The notes under the pieces: model-generated
The model's database searches: none
What the model saw: only the letters and a program-made list of their open reading frames with translations
Told to the model about the DNA's origin: nothing
DNA from: Leisingera thetidis
GTDB taxonomy: Bacteria; Pseudomonadota; Alphaproteobacteria; Rhodobacterales; Rhodobacteraceae
Length of the DNA: 64,000 nucleotides
Direction of reading: 5' to 3'
NCBI RefSeq assembly: GCF_025857195.1
Contig: NZ_CP109787.1
Location: forward strand, 3,537,001-3,601,000
Shown: piece after piece, positions 44,737-53,997 of the stretch
Layout of the letters: every line of letters begins with the position of its first letter
Position numbering within the stretch: position 1 is the stretch's first letter
Translations under genes and position numbers: made by a program

Positions 44737-46290
44737 TCAATCAAACCACTGATCCCAGCCGTCCTGATAGTAGCCCGCCAGCGCGTGGGATTGCAGCGTG
44801 TTGATCTCGGCCTCCACAGGTCCGGTATCCGCCCCGAACACCAGCGCGGCGCGCCAGACCTCGGGTGTCAGGAATTTCAGCCCCGGCGGCAGCGCCAGGT
44901 CCCGCGGTCTCAGCGCCTGCGGCGCAGCCATCACAAAGCCCCACTCCCCGAAGCTGGGCACATAGGCGTGATACGGCAGCACCCGCAGCCCGGCACCCGG
45001 CGCCTGCGGGTTGCGCGCCGCCGCCAGGGTTCCGGCCACCGACCAGTAGGCGCTGCGGGCAAACAGCGGCGAGCCGGCCTGCGTCACCATTATGCCATGC
45101 GCGCTCAGCCGCTCCGCAAGCACACCGTAAAACTGGCGGGTGTAGAGCTTGGACAGCGCCAGGTTCTTGGGGTCCGGCAAGTCAGCGATGATGACGTCAA
45201 ACAGCTGGCTGGAGCCTTCCGCGAACTGCCACGCATCCATATTGCGGACGGTCACACGTGAATCCCCCAGCGCTCCGCCGTTCAGCGCTGAAAGCTGCGG
45301 ATGATCGCGGAACAGCTCCGTCACCCGCGGGTCGAGATCCACCAGCGTGACCGTCTCCACCTCCGGCCATCGCAGCACTTCGCGAACGGCCATGCCGTCG
45401 CCGCCGCCAAGGATCAGCACCTGCCTGCGCCGCGGCGCGAGCGCCATCGCCGGATGCACCAGGCTTTCGTGATAGCGGTGCTCGTCCAGAGTGTCGAACT
45501 GGATCGAGTAATCCAGGAACAGCCGCACCCGGTCCCTGTAGCGGGTCACGGTGATCTGCTGATACGGCGTCGCCTCGCTGAGGATGATGTCATCCTCGAA
45601 CAGGTCTGCCTCGGCCGCCGAGACCAGCCGTTCGGATTGCCCGAGCCCGGTCAGCGTGGCGGCAAAGACCACCGCCCAGACCGTGAACTGTGCCCGGCTG
45701 GCCTCTGCCCGGAACACCCACAGCGACAGGCCGGCAACGGCCAGGTTCAGCGCCCCGAAACTGAGGCTGGCCGACATCAGTCCCAGTTGCGGGATGATCA
45801 AAAGCGGGAACGCCACCGAGGCCGCCAGCGCCCCGGCATAATCAACGCTCAGCACATTCTCGAACCGGAACTCCGGCGCGCCGATCTGCTTGAGCACACG
45901 GGCAATGAGCGGGATTTCCATCCCCGACAGCACCCCGACCAGCACCAGCAGCCCGTACAGGGGCAGCGAAACGCTCTCCATCCAGGCATAGGAAAAGAAG
46001 ATCGCGGGCGCCATGAAACCGCCGGCCGCGCCCAGGCAGATCTGCGCCCAGATGAAGCCGCTCATGGCCTGCCCGGCGAACCGCGACAGCCAGGCCCCCA
46101 GCCCCATCGCCGACAGGAACACCCCGATGACCAGCGAGAACTGGCGCACGGAATCTCCGAGAAGATAGCTGGACAGGGTTGCCGCGATCAGCTCATAGAC
46201 CAGCCCCGAAACCGCGACCAGAAACGTCGCGGCTAGAAGCCACGCCTCGCGCAGCCGGACGCCCCCCCGCTCAGGGGCCGCCGCGCTCAT
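44737..46290 (-). CDS. Membrane-anchored spermidine synthase-like protein
   Basis: 517 residues. The N-terminal half has about seven membrane helices and the C-terminal half is an aminopropyltransferase fold with nucleotide-binding motif LILGGGDGMAVREV and VDLDPRVTELF. DVIIADLPDP carries the catalytic acidic pair region. The soluble enzyme makes spermidine from putrescine and decarboxylated SAM; the membrane-fused group is not well characterised. It follows the DUF350 gene as ATGA, at the end of the DUF4178 operon, suggesting an envelope-linked polyamine function. Confidence 0.85.
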   Translation of the reverse strand: MSAAAPERGGVRLREAWLLAATFLVAVSGLVYELIAATLSSYLLGDSVRQFSLVIGVFLSAMGLGAWLSRFAGQAMSGFIWAQICLGAAGGFMAPAIFFSYAWMESVSLPLYGLLVLVGVLSGMEIPLIARVLKQIGAPEFRFENVLSVDYAGALAASVAFPLLIIPQLGLMSASLSFGALNLAVAGLSLWVFRAEASRAQFTVWAVVFAATLTGLGQSERLVSAAEADLFEDDIILSEATPYQQITVTRYRDRVRLFLDYSIQFDTLDEHRYHESLVHPAMALAPRRRQVLILGGGDGMAVREVLRWPEVETVTLVDLDPRVTELFRDHPQLSALNGGALGDSRVTVRNMDAWQFAEGSSQLFDVIIADLPDPKNLALSKLYTRQFYGVLAERLSAHGIMVTQAGSPLFARSAYWSVAGTLAAARNPQAPGAGLRVLPYHAYVPSFGEWGFVMAAPQALRPRDLALPPGLKFLTPEVWRAALVFGADTGPVEAEINTLQSHALAGYYQDGWDQWFD

Positions 46291-46511
46291 GACAGGATGA
46301 CGGCAGCGATGATGATCGAGATGGACAGGAACAGAAAGCCGATCAGCACCGCCAGCGCCATGTTCTGATCCTGCTCGATTTCCTTCATGATCGGAAATGG
46401 CGTGAGCCAGTCGATCACCTTCCAGACCACGCCCATCAGCGCCACGCCGACAAAGGTGTAGAACACGGTGCTGATCAGCTCAGCGGCTTGGATGGCAGAG
46501 AAATACTCCAT
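46287..46511 (-). CDS. DUF350 small membrane protein
   Basis: 74 residues with two membrane helices (about 10-32 and 50-73), matching a single DUF350 unit; YjfL of E. coli has a repeated form. Function is unknown. It is co-transcribed with DUF4178 and spermidine synthase-like genes, a recurring association in bacteria. Confidence 0.8.
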   Translation of the reverse strand: MEYFSAIQAAELISTVFYTFVGVALMGVVWKVIDWLTPFPIMKEIEQDQNMALAVLIGFLFLSISIIIAAVILS

Positions 46512-46523
46512 GGGGTCCCCCGG

Positions 46524-46682
46524 TTATTTGACGTTGCCGTTTGCATAGCGCCCGCCGCTGGCGGCGCGGATGGATGTGTCGAGATCACGGCTCTCGCCGC
46601 CATACCCGTGGTAAGAGACAAATGCGGTGCCGGCGATGGAAAGACCGGACATGACCAGAAAGACGATGCGGAACAGGTTCAT
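46524..46682 (-). CDS. Small membrane-anchored hypothetical protein (52 aa)
   Basis: 52 residues: one N-terminal hydrophobic helix (MNLFRIVFLVMSGLSIAGTA), then a short polar tail ending in GGRYANGNVK. It lies three bases after the DUF4178 stop and 12 bases before the DUF350 start, all on the minus strand, which supports it being real. Function unknown. A signal peptide or anchor is equally possible. Confidence 0.65.
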   Translation of the reverse strand: MNLFRIVFLVMSGLSIAGTAFVSYHGYGGESRDLDTSIRAASGGRYANGNVK

Positions 46683-46685
46683 GGC

Positions 46686-47969
46686 TCAATCCTCATCCGA
46701 CCAGTCGCTGCCGCGCCAGCGGGCGCGGCGGTGCGCCAGCGCGCGCAGGAAGCCCTGTGCACTCAGGAGAGCAAAGGCAAGCGCCAGGACATACAGCCAG
46801 AACCCGCTGGACAGGCCGCTGGCCGCCGACACCTCCAGCCGCTGCACCGGCGATGGCCTGCCGCCCCACAGCCCGCTTTCCTCAAGCTCCAGGCTCAGCG
46901 TGTAGGTGCCGGCACGTTCAGGCCGGAACGTCAGCGCGGCCCGGTTGCTGCCTTCTGTCCAGGTCCCGTCGGAATCGCGGCCATGATAGTATTCCACCGT
47001 GCGCCCGGCCTGAAAAACCGGCGCGTCCTCGGGATCCGTCAGCTCGATCCCCAGATAGGCCCAGCTGTTGCTTGCATCCCCTCTCAAGCTGATCCGGGTG
47101 AGCTGGCCGGGGGCCGGGACTTCAACAGGCAGGTCTACCGGAAGCTGCTCCACCTGCAGCACAGTGCGCCTCAGGGCCACTTCTCCCGGCCGTCCATCCA
47201 GGGCCAGAGCCGCGGCCAGGCACAGCACAGCGCAGGCAGCGGAAGCCAGTTTCACAAAACCAAAGTCCGGCCCGGCCCTGAACGGCTGCAGCGGATGCGT
47301 CCCGCGGGGTTTCAATCCGGTCTTGATGCCGAATCCGGCTTCTGCCTCTTCGACCGGCAGGTATTGCGACAGCCAGACCTCGCGCTCGCTGCCGGTTTGG
47401 GCAAAGCTGAGCATGGCGTCATCCGCCAGTGCCGTAACAGTTGTGGTCTTTTCTCCCTTCAACGGGCTCCACGTGAATTCCCCCTCCGCATAGGTGATGC
47501 GGCTGATGGACGTGTCATAATAGCTGAAGCTGCGGCCGAAGGTGTTCACCTGCGGTCGATGCTCGGCCCTTTCCACCCGATGCACCGGCATCCACACCGG
47601 GCGGCGGTAGCGGCGGCTGAAGACCAAGTGCAGGTCCTCGATCGTCAGCCAGGCATAGCCGTGGGTCGGTGAATAGAGCTGGTGATCCACCCAGACCCAG
47701 GTCCGCACGCCCCAGCGCTCCTCGTGCTGCAAGGTGCCGATGATAGTGTATTCCGCACCGAACAAGGTGCCGGTCATGCCGATCGCAAACGGGCTGGCGG
47801 GGCGTTCGATATCATTGAACCGGCGCAATGCGCGGTAGTTGTCCAGCGCGTCCAGTTCGGTGCCGCAATACGGGCAGATATGCACCGTCACCCGGCCGCC
47901 GCCAAGGATGTCCAGCCCTGCCCCGCAGGCGGCGCAGTTGACCGCTTTCAGCTCCGCGTTCCGGGTCAT
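46686..47969 (-). CDS. DUF4178 protein with zinc ribbon and C-terminal membrane helices
   Basis: 427 residues. The N-terminal zinc ribbon (CAAC then CPYC) lies near residues 12-35. A DUF4178 domain follows (IGMTGTLFGAEYTIIGTLQHEERWG near residues 61-90). Predicted membrane helices are near residues 235-252 and 380-400, with a beta-rich segment between them. Function unknown. It overlaps the second DUF4178 gene by four bases. Confidence 0.8.
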   Translation of the reverse strand: MTRNAELKAVNCAACGAGLDILGGGRVTVHICPYCGTELDALDNYRALRRFNDIERPASPFAIGMTGTLFGAEYTIIGTLQHEERWGVRTWVWVDHQLYSPTHGYAWLTIEDLHLVFSRRYRRPVWMPVHRVERAEHRPQVNTFGRSFSYYDTSISRITYAEGEFTWSPLKGEKTTTVTALADDAMLSFAQTGSEREVWLSQYLPVEEAEAGFGIKTGLKPRGTHPLQPFRAGPDFGFVKLASAACAVLCLAAALALDGRPGEVALRRTVLQVEQLPVDLPVEVPAPGQLTRISLRGDASNSWAYLGIELTDPEDAPVFQAGRTVEYYHGRDSDGTWTEGSNRAALTFRPERAGTYTLSLELEESGLWGGRPSPVQRLEVSAASGLSSGFWLYVLALAFALLSAQGFLRALAHRRARWRGSDWSDED

Positions 47970-48574
47970 GCCAGCACCTCGGCCTCAAACGGGTCGTACC
48001 ACGCGCCGCGGTACCACTCGCGGCTGGTGCCGTGAAACTCGCCCGACAGCAGGGTGCCGTCCCCGCCCTGCAGGTTCACGAAGCGGTAGCGTCCGCCAAC
48101 CACAAGCGCCTGATCGAAACTGCCGCGCACCGCCACGCATTCTGCGTCGTCCTCTTCGGTCACGGTGAAGCTAACGCCGTCCAGCTCCACCGTCCGGCCC
48201 AGCGCGAGGCGGCCGTCATAGCGGGGCCAGGCCGCGCGATCCAGCTCCCGCTGCAGTACGATGTCGCCCTCATCCAGCGAAACCCAGCAGGGTTCGTCCC
48301 TTGCGTCCAGCGCCCAGAATTCGTCCCAGAAGCCCCGCCCGTAGGAGAACCGCGCATGGCCCAGGATCCGCAAGGTCCGGCCGTCCAGCCGGATGGTGCT
48401 GCCGAGACCGAACAGCAGCGGCGCGGCGTGCATCACACCCGCCTCTCCGGCAAGCCGCGCCTGTTCGTCCGCGATGAACAAGGTGGTGCCGCAGGCGGCA
48501 CATGCGGCCATCTTGACCATGGCCGCCGCCGGGGCCACCGGGCTGGCACAATTGGGGCAGTGAAAGGCGCTCAT
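47966..48574 (-). CDS. DUF4178 protein with zinc ribbon
   Basis: 202 residues. The N-terminal CPNC and CAAC pair at about residues 6-33 is followed by one DUF4178 domain (FGLGSTIRLDGRTLRILGHARF). It is the first gene of the five-gene operon ending in the spermidine synthase-like gene. The promoter should lie in 48575-48897 with the long palindrome. Function unknown. Confidence 0.8.
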   Translation of the reverse strand: MSAFHCPNCASPVAPAAAMVKMAACAACGTTLFIADEQARLAGEAGVMHAAPLLFGLGSTIRLDGRTLRILGHARFSYGRGFWDEFWALDARDEPCWVSLDEGDIVLQRELDRAAWPRYDGRLALGRTVELDGVSFTVTEEDDAECVAVRGSFDQALVVGGRYRFVNLQGGDGTLLSGEFHGTSREWYRGAWYDPFEAEVLA

Positions 48575-48645
48575 GCCCCCAAGTCCCGCAAGCCGCGGGT
48601 CAATTCAAGCGGGAAGTTGATCCCGGCAGGACAATTGATCAGTAT

Positions 48646-48685
48646 TTCTGACCCAATGTTTCGCGCGCGAAACATTGGGTCAGAA
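48646..48685. repeat. Perfect 40-base palindrome between divergent genes
   Basis: The left arm TTCTGACCCAATGTTTCGCG is followed directly by its exact reverse complement. It sits 72 bases before the DUF4178 start and 213 bases before zwf, so neither gene ends here and a terminator role is unlikely. It could be a large operator or a transposon remnant. The rest of the 323-base gap shows no gene; an AT-rich patch near 48765-48785 may hold the zwf promoter. Confidence 0.75.
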
Positions 48686-48897
48686 GCGCTGCCCTATCTG
48701 CGGCGGCCCTCACCCGGCTGCCAGCCGCGAAATTTCCCGATGGCACACCGCCCGGCAATATGTTAGCGATAACTCAACTTTAACCGGCGAAATGCCAGCC
48801 GAGGGCGTGCCGAGGCAATTGAATTGCTGCGCGCCAGGCGCCACAATGGCCAGGCCCCGGCCCTCCCCGGCCCCACTGGAACAGCGATGTAAAATCA

Positions 48898-50355
48898 ATG
48901 GTTTCCCGCGTCATTCCTGTCGAACCTTTTGACCTTGTGCTGTTCGGGGCAAGCGGCGATCTGGCCCGCCGCAAGATCCTGCCGGCGCTGTTTCACCGCT
49001 TTCAGATCGGCCAGTTCAGCACTGAATGCCGGATTATCGGCAGCTCGCGCAGCGATCTGACGGCGGAAGAGTTCCGCACCCAGACCGCCGATGCGATCCG
49101 CGAATTCGGCCAGGATGTCAAAACCACCCCCGAGGAAATCGCCGCCTTCACCGCGCTAGTCGACTATGTCGCGGTGGACGCACGCGGCGGCAGCGGCTGG
49201 GATTTGATTCACGGGAAACTGCGTGATGACTGCGTGCGCGCCTTCTATTTGTCGGTCGGCCCCGCGCTGTTTCCAGACATTGCCCGCCGCCTCAGCGAAA
49301 CCGGCATCGCCACGCCCGACAGCCGCATCGTGCTGGAAAAGCCCTTCGGCCACGATCTTGCCTCTGCCCAGGCGTTGAACACCGCGCTCCGGGAATATTT
49401 CGAGGAACAGCAGATCTACCGGATCGACCACTATCTGGGCAAGGAGACGGTGCAGAACCTGATGGCGCTGCGGTTTGCCAATTCGCTGTTCGAACCGTTG
49501 TGGAACTCCTCCCACATCGACCACGTGCAGATCACCGTCGCCGAGAGCATCGGCATCGAGGGCCGCGAGGAGTACTACGACAGGTCCGGCGCGATGCGGG
49601 ACATGGTGCAGAACCACCTGATGCAGCTGCTGTGCCTGACCGCAATGGAGCCGCCCGCCCAATTCACCCCCAACGCGGTGCGGGATGAGAAGGTCAAGGT
49701 GATCGAGGCGCTGCGCCCGGTGGACCAGTCCTGCATTGCCCGCGGCCAGTACCGGGGCCGCAACGGCGGCAAGAACGGCAGTTACCGCGACCATGCGGGC
49801 AACCCTGCCAGCCGCACCGAAAGCTATATCGCGCTTAAAGTGGAGGTCGCGAACTGGCGCTGGGCCGGCACGCCGTTCTACCTGCGCACCGGCAAATGCC
49901 TGCGGGAGCGGGTGAGCGAGATCGCAGTCTATTTCCGCGACCCGCCGCACAACATCTTCGAAGGCTCCGGCACCGTGCATGGCAATGTGCTGGTGATCCG
50001 CCTGCAGCCGGACGAGGGCATAACCCTCAAGACCACCATCAAGGACCCCGGCCCCGGCGGCATGCGCCTGACCGGCGCAAATCTCGACATGACATTCGCC
50101 GATGAGCTGCCGGAGTCAGGCCGCCCGCAAGACGCTTACGAGCGGCTGATCATGGATGTGATCCGCGGCAATCAGACCCTGTTCATGCGCGGCGACGAGG
50201 TCGAAGCCGCCTGGGCCTGGGCCGATCCGATCATCGCCGGCTGGGAAGATACCGGCGACGCCCCGCAGCCTTATGACAGCGGCAGCGCCGGCCCCGATGA
50301 CTCGCTCTTGCTGATTCACCGCGATGGCCGCCGCTGGCGCAGTATCGGCGCCTAG
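48898..50355 (+). CDS. zwf: Glucose-6-phosphate 1-dehydrogenase
   Basis: 485 residues. The N-terminal NADP-binding motif is GASGDLARRK, and the active site RIDHYLGKE is near residues 175-183. It oxidises glucose 6-phosphate to 6-phosphogluconolactone. It heads the zwf-edd-eda cluster, giving an Entner-Doudoroff route. There is no lactonase gene (pgl) between zwf and edd. Confidence 0.95.
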   Translation: MVSRVIPVEPFDLVLFGASGDLARRKILPALFHRFQIGQFSTECRIIGSSRSDLTAEEFRTQTADAIREFGQDVKTTPEEIAAFTALVDYVAVDARGGSGWDLIHGKLRDDCVRAFYLSVGPALFPDIARRLSETGIATPDSRIVLEKPFGHDLASAQALNTALREYFEEQQIYRIDHYLGKETVQNLMALRFANSLFEPLWNSSHIDHVQITVAESIGIEGREEYYDRSGAMRDMVQNHLMQLLCLTAMEPPAQFTPNAVRDEKVKVIEALRPVDQSCIARGQYRGRNGGKNGSYRDHAGNPASRTESYIALKVEVANWRWAGTPFYLRTGKCLRERVSEIAVYFRDPPHNIFEGSGTVHGNVLVIRLQPDEGITLKTTIKDPGPGGMRLTGANLDMTFADELPESGRPQDAYERLIMDVIRGNQTLFMRGDEVEAAWAWADPIIAGWEDTGDAPQPYDSGSAGPDDSLLLIHRDGRRWRSIGA

Positions 50356-50403
50356 GGCGGCCGCCCTCCCCTTTGCCCCCGCAGTTTGCTACAAAGGCAC
50401 CCC

Positions 50404-52212
50404 ATGAGCTTGAACCCCACCCTCGCCGCCGTCACCGACCGCATCATCGCCCGCAGCGAGGCCACCCGCGCGGCCTATCTGGAGCGGATGCGCGCGGCAC
50501 GCGGCAAAGGGCCTGCACGGGCGCATCTGTCCTGCTCCGGCCAGGCCCACGCCTATGCCGCCGCCGGGCCGGATCAGCAGGAGCTGGCCGAAGGCACCAC
50601 GGGCCATCTTGGGATCGTCACCGCCTATAACGACATGCTGTCGGCACATCAGCCGTTCGAGACCTACCCGGCCCTGATCCGCAAAGCAGTGCGAAGGGCC
50701 GGCGGCACCGCGCAGGTGGCCGGCGGGGTGCCTGCCATGTGCGACGGCGTTACCCAGGGCGAAGCGGGCATGGAATTGAGCCTGTTTTCCCGCGACGTGA
50801 TCGCTATGGCCGCGGGCATCGCCCTCAGCCACAATGTGTTCGATGCTGCGGTCTTTCTTGGGGTCTGCGACAAAATCGTGCCGGGACTGGTGATCGGCGC
50901 CCAGGCGTTCGGCCATATCCCGGCGGTCTTTCTGCCGGCAGGGCCGATGACCAGCGGCCTCGCCAATGACGACAAAGCCAAGATCCGCCAAAAATTTGCC
51001 GCAGGCGAAATCGGCCGCGATGAGCTGCTGAAGGCGGAAATGGCCGCCTATCATGGTCCTGGAACCTGCACTTTCTATGGCACTGCCAACACCAACCAGA
51101 TGCTGATGGAGTTCATGGGGCTGCACCTGCCCGGCTCCAGCTTTGTGACCCCCGGCACACCGCTGCGCGAAGCGCTGACGGTGGAAGGGGCCAAGCGCGC
51201 CCTGTCGCTCAGCGCGCTGGGGAACAATTATACTCCGGTTTGCGACGTACTGGACGAAAAAGCCTATGCCAACGGCATCGTCGGGCTGATGGCCACCGGC
51301 GGTTCCACCAACCTCTTGATCCACCTGATCGCCATGGCCCGGGCGGGCGGCATCGTGCTGGACTGGCAGGACTTCTCAGACCTCTCCGACGTGATACCGC
51401 TTTTGGCCCGCGTCTATCCCAACGGCCTCGCCGACGTGAACCATTTCCACGCGGCCGGCGGTCTTGGCTACATGATCGGCGAGCTGCTGAATGCCGGCTG
51501 CCTGCACCCCGACACCAAGACCGTGGCAGGCGAAGGTCTGGAAAACTACGTGATGGAGCCGTTCCTGTCGGAAGACGGCCTCACATTCCGCGCCGGTCCG
51601 GGGCAAAGCCTGAACGACGCGGTGCTGCGCCCGGCGGAGGCGCCGTTCCAGAAGACCGGCGGGCTGAAGCGGCTGACCGGCAACCTGGGCACCGCCGTCA
51701 TCAAGGTCTCGGCGGTGGCGAAGGAGCACCATGTGGTCGAAGCGCCCGCCCGCGTTTTCCACGACCAGGAGGCGGCCAAGGCCGCCTTCAAGGCAGGGGA
51801 ATTCACCGGCGATGTGATTGTGGTGGTGCGCTTCCAGGGCCCCAAGGCCAACGGCATGCCCGAGCTTCACAGCCTGACACCGATGCTGGGCATCTTGCAG
51901 GGCCGCGGCCAGAAGGTGGCTTTGGTCACCGATGGGCGGATGTCCGGTGCCTCCGGCAAGATCCCTGCCGCGATCCACGTGGTGCCCGAAGCGCTGGATG
52001 GCGGGCCGATTGCCCGGGTCCGGGACGGCGACCTGCTGCGGCTGGATGCGGTGAAAGGCACGCTGGAAGTCCTCACCACCGGCGCGCTGGAGCGCGAGGC
52101 TGCCACTGCCGATCTCACCGCCCATCAGCACGGCACTGGCCGTGAACTGTTTTCCCTGTTCCGCCGCTCGGTTGCTTCGGCCGACGAAGGCGCCAGTGTG
52201 TTTGGAGTTTAG
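50404..52212 (+). CDS. edd: Phosphogluconate dehydratase
   Basis: 602 residues, normal for Edd in the IlvD/Edd family. The motifs include [30 protein letters not shown] and [14 protein letters not shown], which include the iron-sulfur cysteines. It dehydrates 6-phosphogluconate to KDPG. The start is ATG 50404, 48 bases after zwf. Confidence 0.95.
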   Translation: MSLNPTLAAVTDRIIARSEATRAAYLERMRAARGKGPARAHLSCSGQAHAYAAAGPDQQELAEGTTGHLGIVTAYNDMLSAHQPFETYPALIRKAVRRAGGTAQVAGGVPAMCDGVTQGEAGMELSLFSRDVIAMAAGIALSHNVFDAAVFLGVCDKIVPGLVIGAQAFGHIPAVFLPAGPMTSGLANDDKAKIRQKFAAGEIGRDELLKAEMAAYHGPGTCTFYGTANTNQMLMEFMGLHLPGSSFVTPGTPLREALTVEGAKRALSLSALGNNYTPVCDVLDEKAYANGIVGLMATGGSTNLLIHLIAMARAGGIVLDWQDFSDLSDVIPLLARVYPNGLADVNHFHAAGGLGYMIGELLNAGCLHPDTKTVAGEGLENYVMEPFLSEDGLTFRAGPGQSLNDAVLRPAEAPFQKTGGLKRLTGNLGTAVIKVSAVAKEHHVVEAPARVFHDQEAAKAAFKAGEFTGDVIVVVRFQGPKANGMPELHSLTPMLGILQGRGQKVALVTDGRMSGASGKIPAAIHVVPEALDGGPIARVRDGDLLRLDAVKGTLEVLTTGALEREAATADLTAHQHGTGRELFSLFRRSVASADEGASVFGV

Positions 52213-52215
52213 CCA

Positions 52216-52866
52216 ATGCGGATTAGCCCTCGGGACGCCAGCCTGCGCACGTGCGAAATCTGTGCCCTCGCACCGGTGATGCCGGTGCTGGTGGTCGAGG
52301 AGGCGGCCCATGCCCGCCCTCTGGCCGAAGCGCTGATCGCGGGCGGCCTGCCGGCCCTGGAAGTCACCTTGCGCACCGGTGCCGCGCTGGATGTCATCCG
52401 CGAGATGGCGCAGGTGAAAGGCGGCGTGGTGGGGGCGGGCACGCTGATCACCCCCAGGGACGCAGAAGCGGCCAAGGAGGCCGGTGCGCAGTTCGGTGTC
52501 TCGCCCGGTGCGACGGACGGCTTGCTGGATGCCTGCGAATCCATCGGCCTGCCGCTGCTGCCCGGCGCCGCCACCGCCACCGAGGCGATGCGGCTCCTGG
52601 CCCGCGGTTATGGCATGCTGAAGTTCTTTCCGGCTGAGGCCTCCGGCGGTGCTCCGGCGTTGAAAGCCATTGGCGCGCCGCTGCCGCAAATCTCCTTTTG
52701 CCCCACTGGCGGCATCAGCCTGAAAAACGCTGAATCCTATCTGAGCCTGCCCAACGTGGTCTGTGCCGGCGGCAGCTGGGTGGCACCGGCCGGTCTGGTC
52801 AAGGCCGGCAACTGGAGCGCCATCGAGGCGCTGGCGCGGGAGGCAAGCCAGCTCGGCAAGCGTTAA
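52216..52866 (+). CDS. eda: KDPG aldolase
   Basis: 216 residues. PVMPVLVVEE, EVTLRT (catalytic Glu), GAGTLITP and LKFFPAE (Schiff-base Lys) are all present. It splits KDPG to pyruvate and glyceraldehyde 3-phosphate. It lies three bases after edd, so it is co-transcribed. Confidence 0.94.
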   Translation: MRISPRDASLRTCEICALAPVMPVLVVEEAAHARPLAEALIAGGLPALEVTLRTGAALDVIREMAQVKGGVVGAGTLITPRDAEAAKEAGAQFGVSPGATDGLLDACESIGLPLLPGAATATEAMRLLARGYGMLKFFPAEASGGAPALKAIGAPLPQISFCPTGGISLKNAESYLSLPNVVCAGGSWVAPAGLVKAGNWSAIEALAREASQLGKR

Positions 52867-52945
52867 GTTACTGCAAGATCATTCAGCAAGCCCCGTACGC
52901 CCAGTGGCACGCCGGCCGTGCCAGCCGCTTCGCCGCAAAGGAGGA

Positions 52946-53977
52946 TTATGGCGTGGCCGCGCCGCCGCCAAAATCAAGCGCGTTCTGATAGGCGAACAGC
53001 GCGGGCAGCCCTCCGGTGTGCAACAACAGCACTTTCTGGCCCTTGCGGATGGCGCCTTCTTCCAGCAGCCCCAGCAGCCCGGCAAAGGTTTTGGCGGAAT
53101 AGACCGGATCCAGCAGGATGCCCTCGGCCGCAGACATGCGCTGGAGCGCTTCGCGGGTGGCGGGCCCCGCGCGGCCATACCCGGGGGCCAGGGCGCCGTC
53201 CCAGGCGAGGATATCTTCGCTGGCAAAGGGACGGTCGGCCCCCATCAGCCTGGCCAGCTCAACGGTCACCTGTTCCAGACGCGCTTTCTGCTGCCGGGCA
53301 TCGCGGCGCACGCAGATGCCAAAAACGGGCGCGGCAATCCCGGCAAGACTCACACCGGTCAAAAACCCGCCATGGGTGGCCCCGCTGCCCGAAGGCACCA
53401 CGGCTGCGTCAAAGCCGCGGATCTGTGCTGCCAGCTCCGCGCCGCCCTGCACATAGCCCAGCGCACCCAGCGGCGGATGGCCAAGGCCAAGCGGGATGAT
53501 GTAAGGGGTGCGGCCCGCCGCGCGCAGCTCCGCGGCGCGGGCTTCCAACGCGGCATCGGCACCGGCCTCATCCTCTCCCTCCGGGTAGCTCATGGTTTCA
53601 GAGCCGAGAATCTCCGACAGGAAGATGTTGCCGGAGCTGTAGTATAGCGGGTCCATGCCCGGCACCCGCTCCTCGCGCTGCAATACTGCCTGCATCCCGT
53701 GTTTCGAAGCCGCCGCAGCAGCTGTGCGGGCAAAGTTGGACTGCACCGCGCCGGTGATCAGGATGGTGTCCGCCTTAGCCGCCCGCGCGGCGCCGATGTA
53801 GAACTCCAGCTGCCGGGTCTTGTTGCCGCCAAAGCTGAGGCCGGTGAGGTCGTCCCGTTTGATCCAGAGGTCGATCTCCAGTTCCATCGACAGCCTGTCC
53901 AGCCGTTCCAGCGGGGTCGGCTGTGACAGCAGGCTGGCACGGGGAAAGGCGGAGAGCAACGTGTCTATCCGGGGCAT
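52946..53977 (-). CDS. D-cysteine desulfhydrase / ACC deaminase-like PLP enzyme
   Basis: 343 residues, fold type II PLP enzyme. IKRDDLTGLSFGGNKTRQLE contains the PLP lysine near residue 52, as in D-cysteine desulfhydrase and ACC deaminase. It probably converts a D-amino acid to a 2-oxo acid and ammonia. It is last in a three-gene minus-strand operon with a D-amino acid aminotransferase, which favours a D-amino acid substrate over ACC. Confidence 0.87.
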   Translation of the reverse strand: MPRIDTLLSAFPRASLLSQPTPLERLDRLSMELEIDLWIKRDDLTGLSFGGNKTRQLEFYIGAARAAKADTILITGAVQSNFARTAAAAASKHGMQAVLQREERVPGMDPLYYSSGNIFLSEILGSETMSYPEGEDEAGADAALEARAAELRAAGRTPYIIPLGLGHPPLGALGYVQGGAELAAQIRGFDAAVVPSGSGATHGGFLTGVSLAGIAAPVFGICVRRDARQQKARLEQVTVELARLMGADRPFASEDILAWDGALAPGYGRAGPATREALQRMSAAEGILLDPVYSAKTFAGLLGLLEEGAIRKGQKVLLLHTGGLPALFAYQNALDFGGGAATP

Positions 53978-53997
53978 GGCGGTCTCCTTCTTTCAAG

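Noticed and set aside
51376-52689. 437-codon minus-strand frame across edd and eda
   Set aside because: It spans two well-conserved genes on the other strand and has shadow composition.
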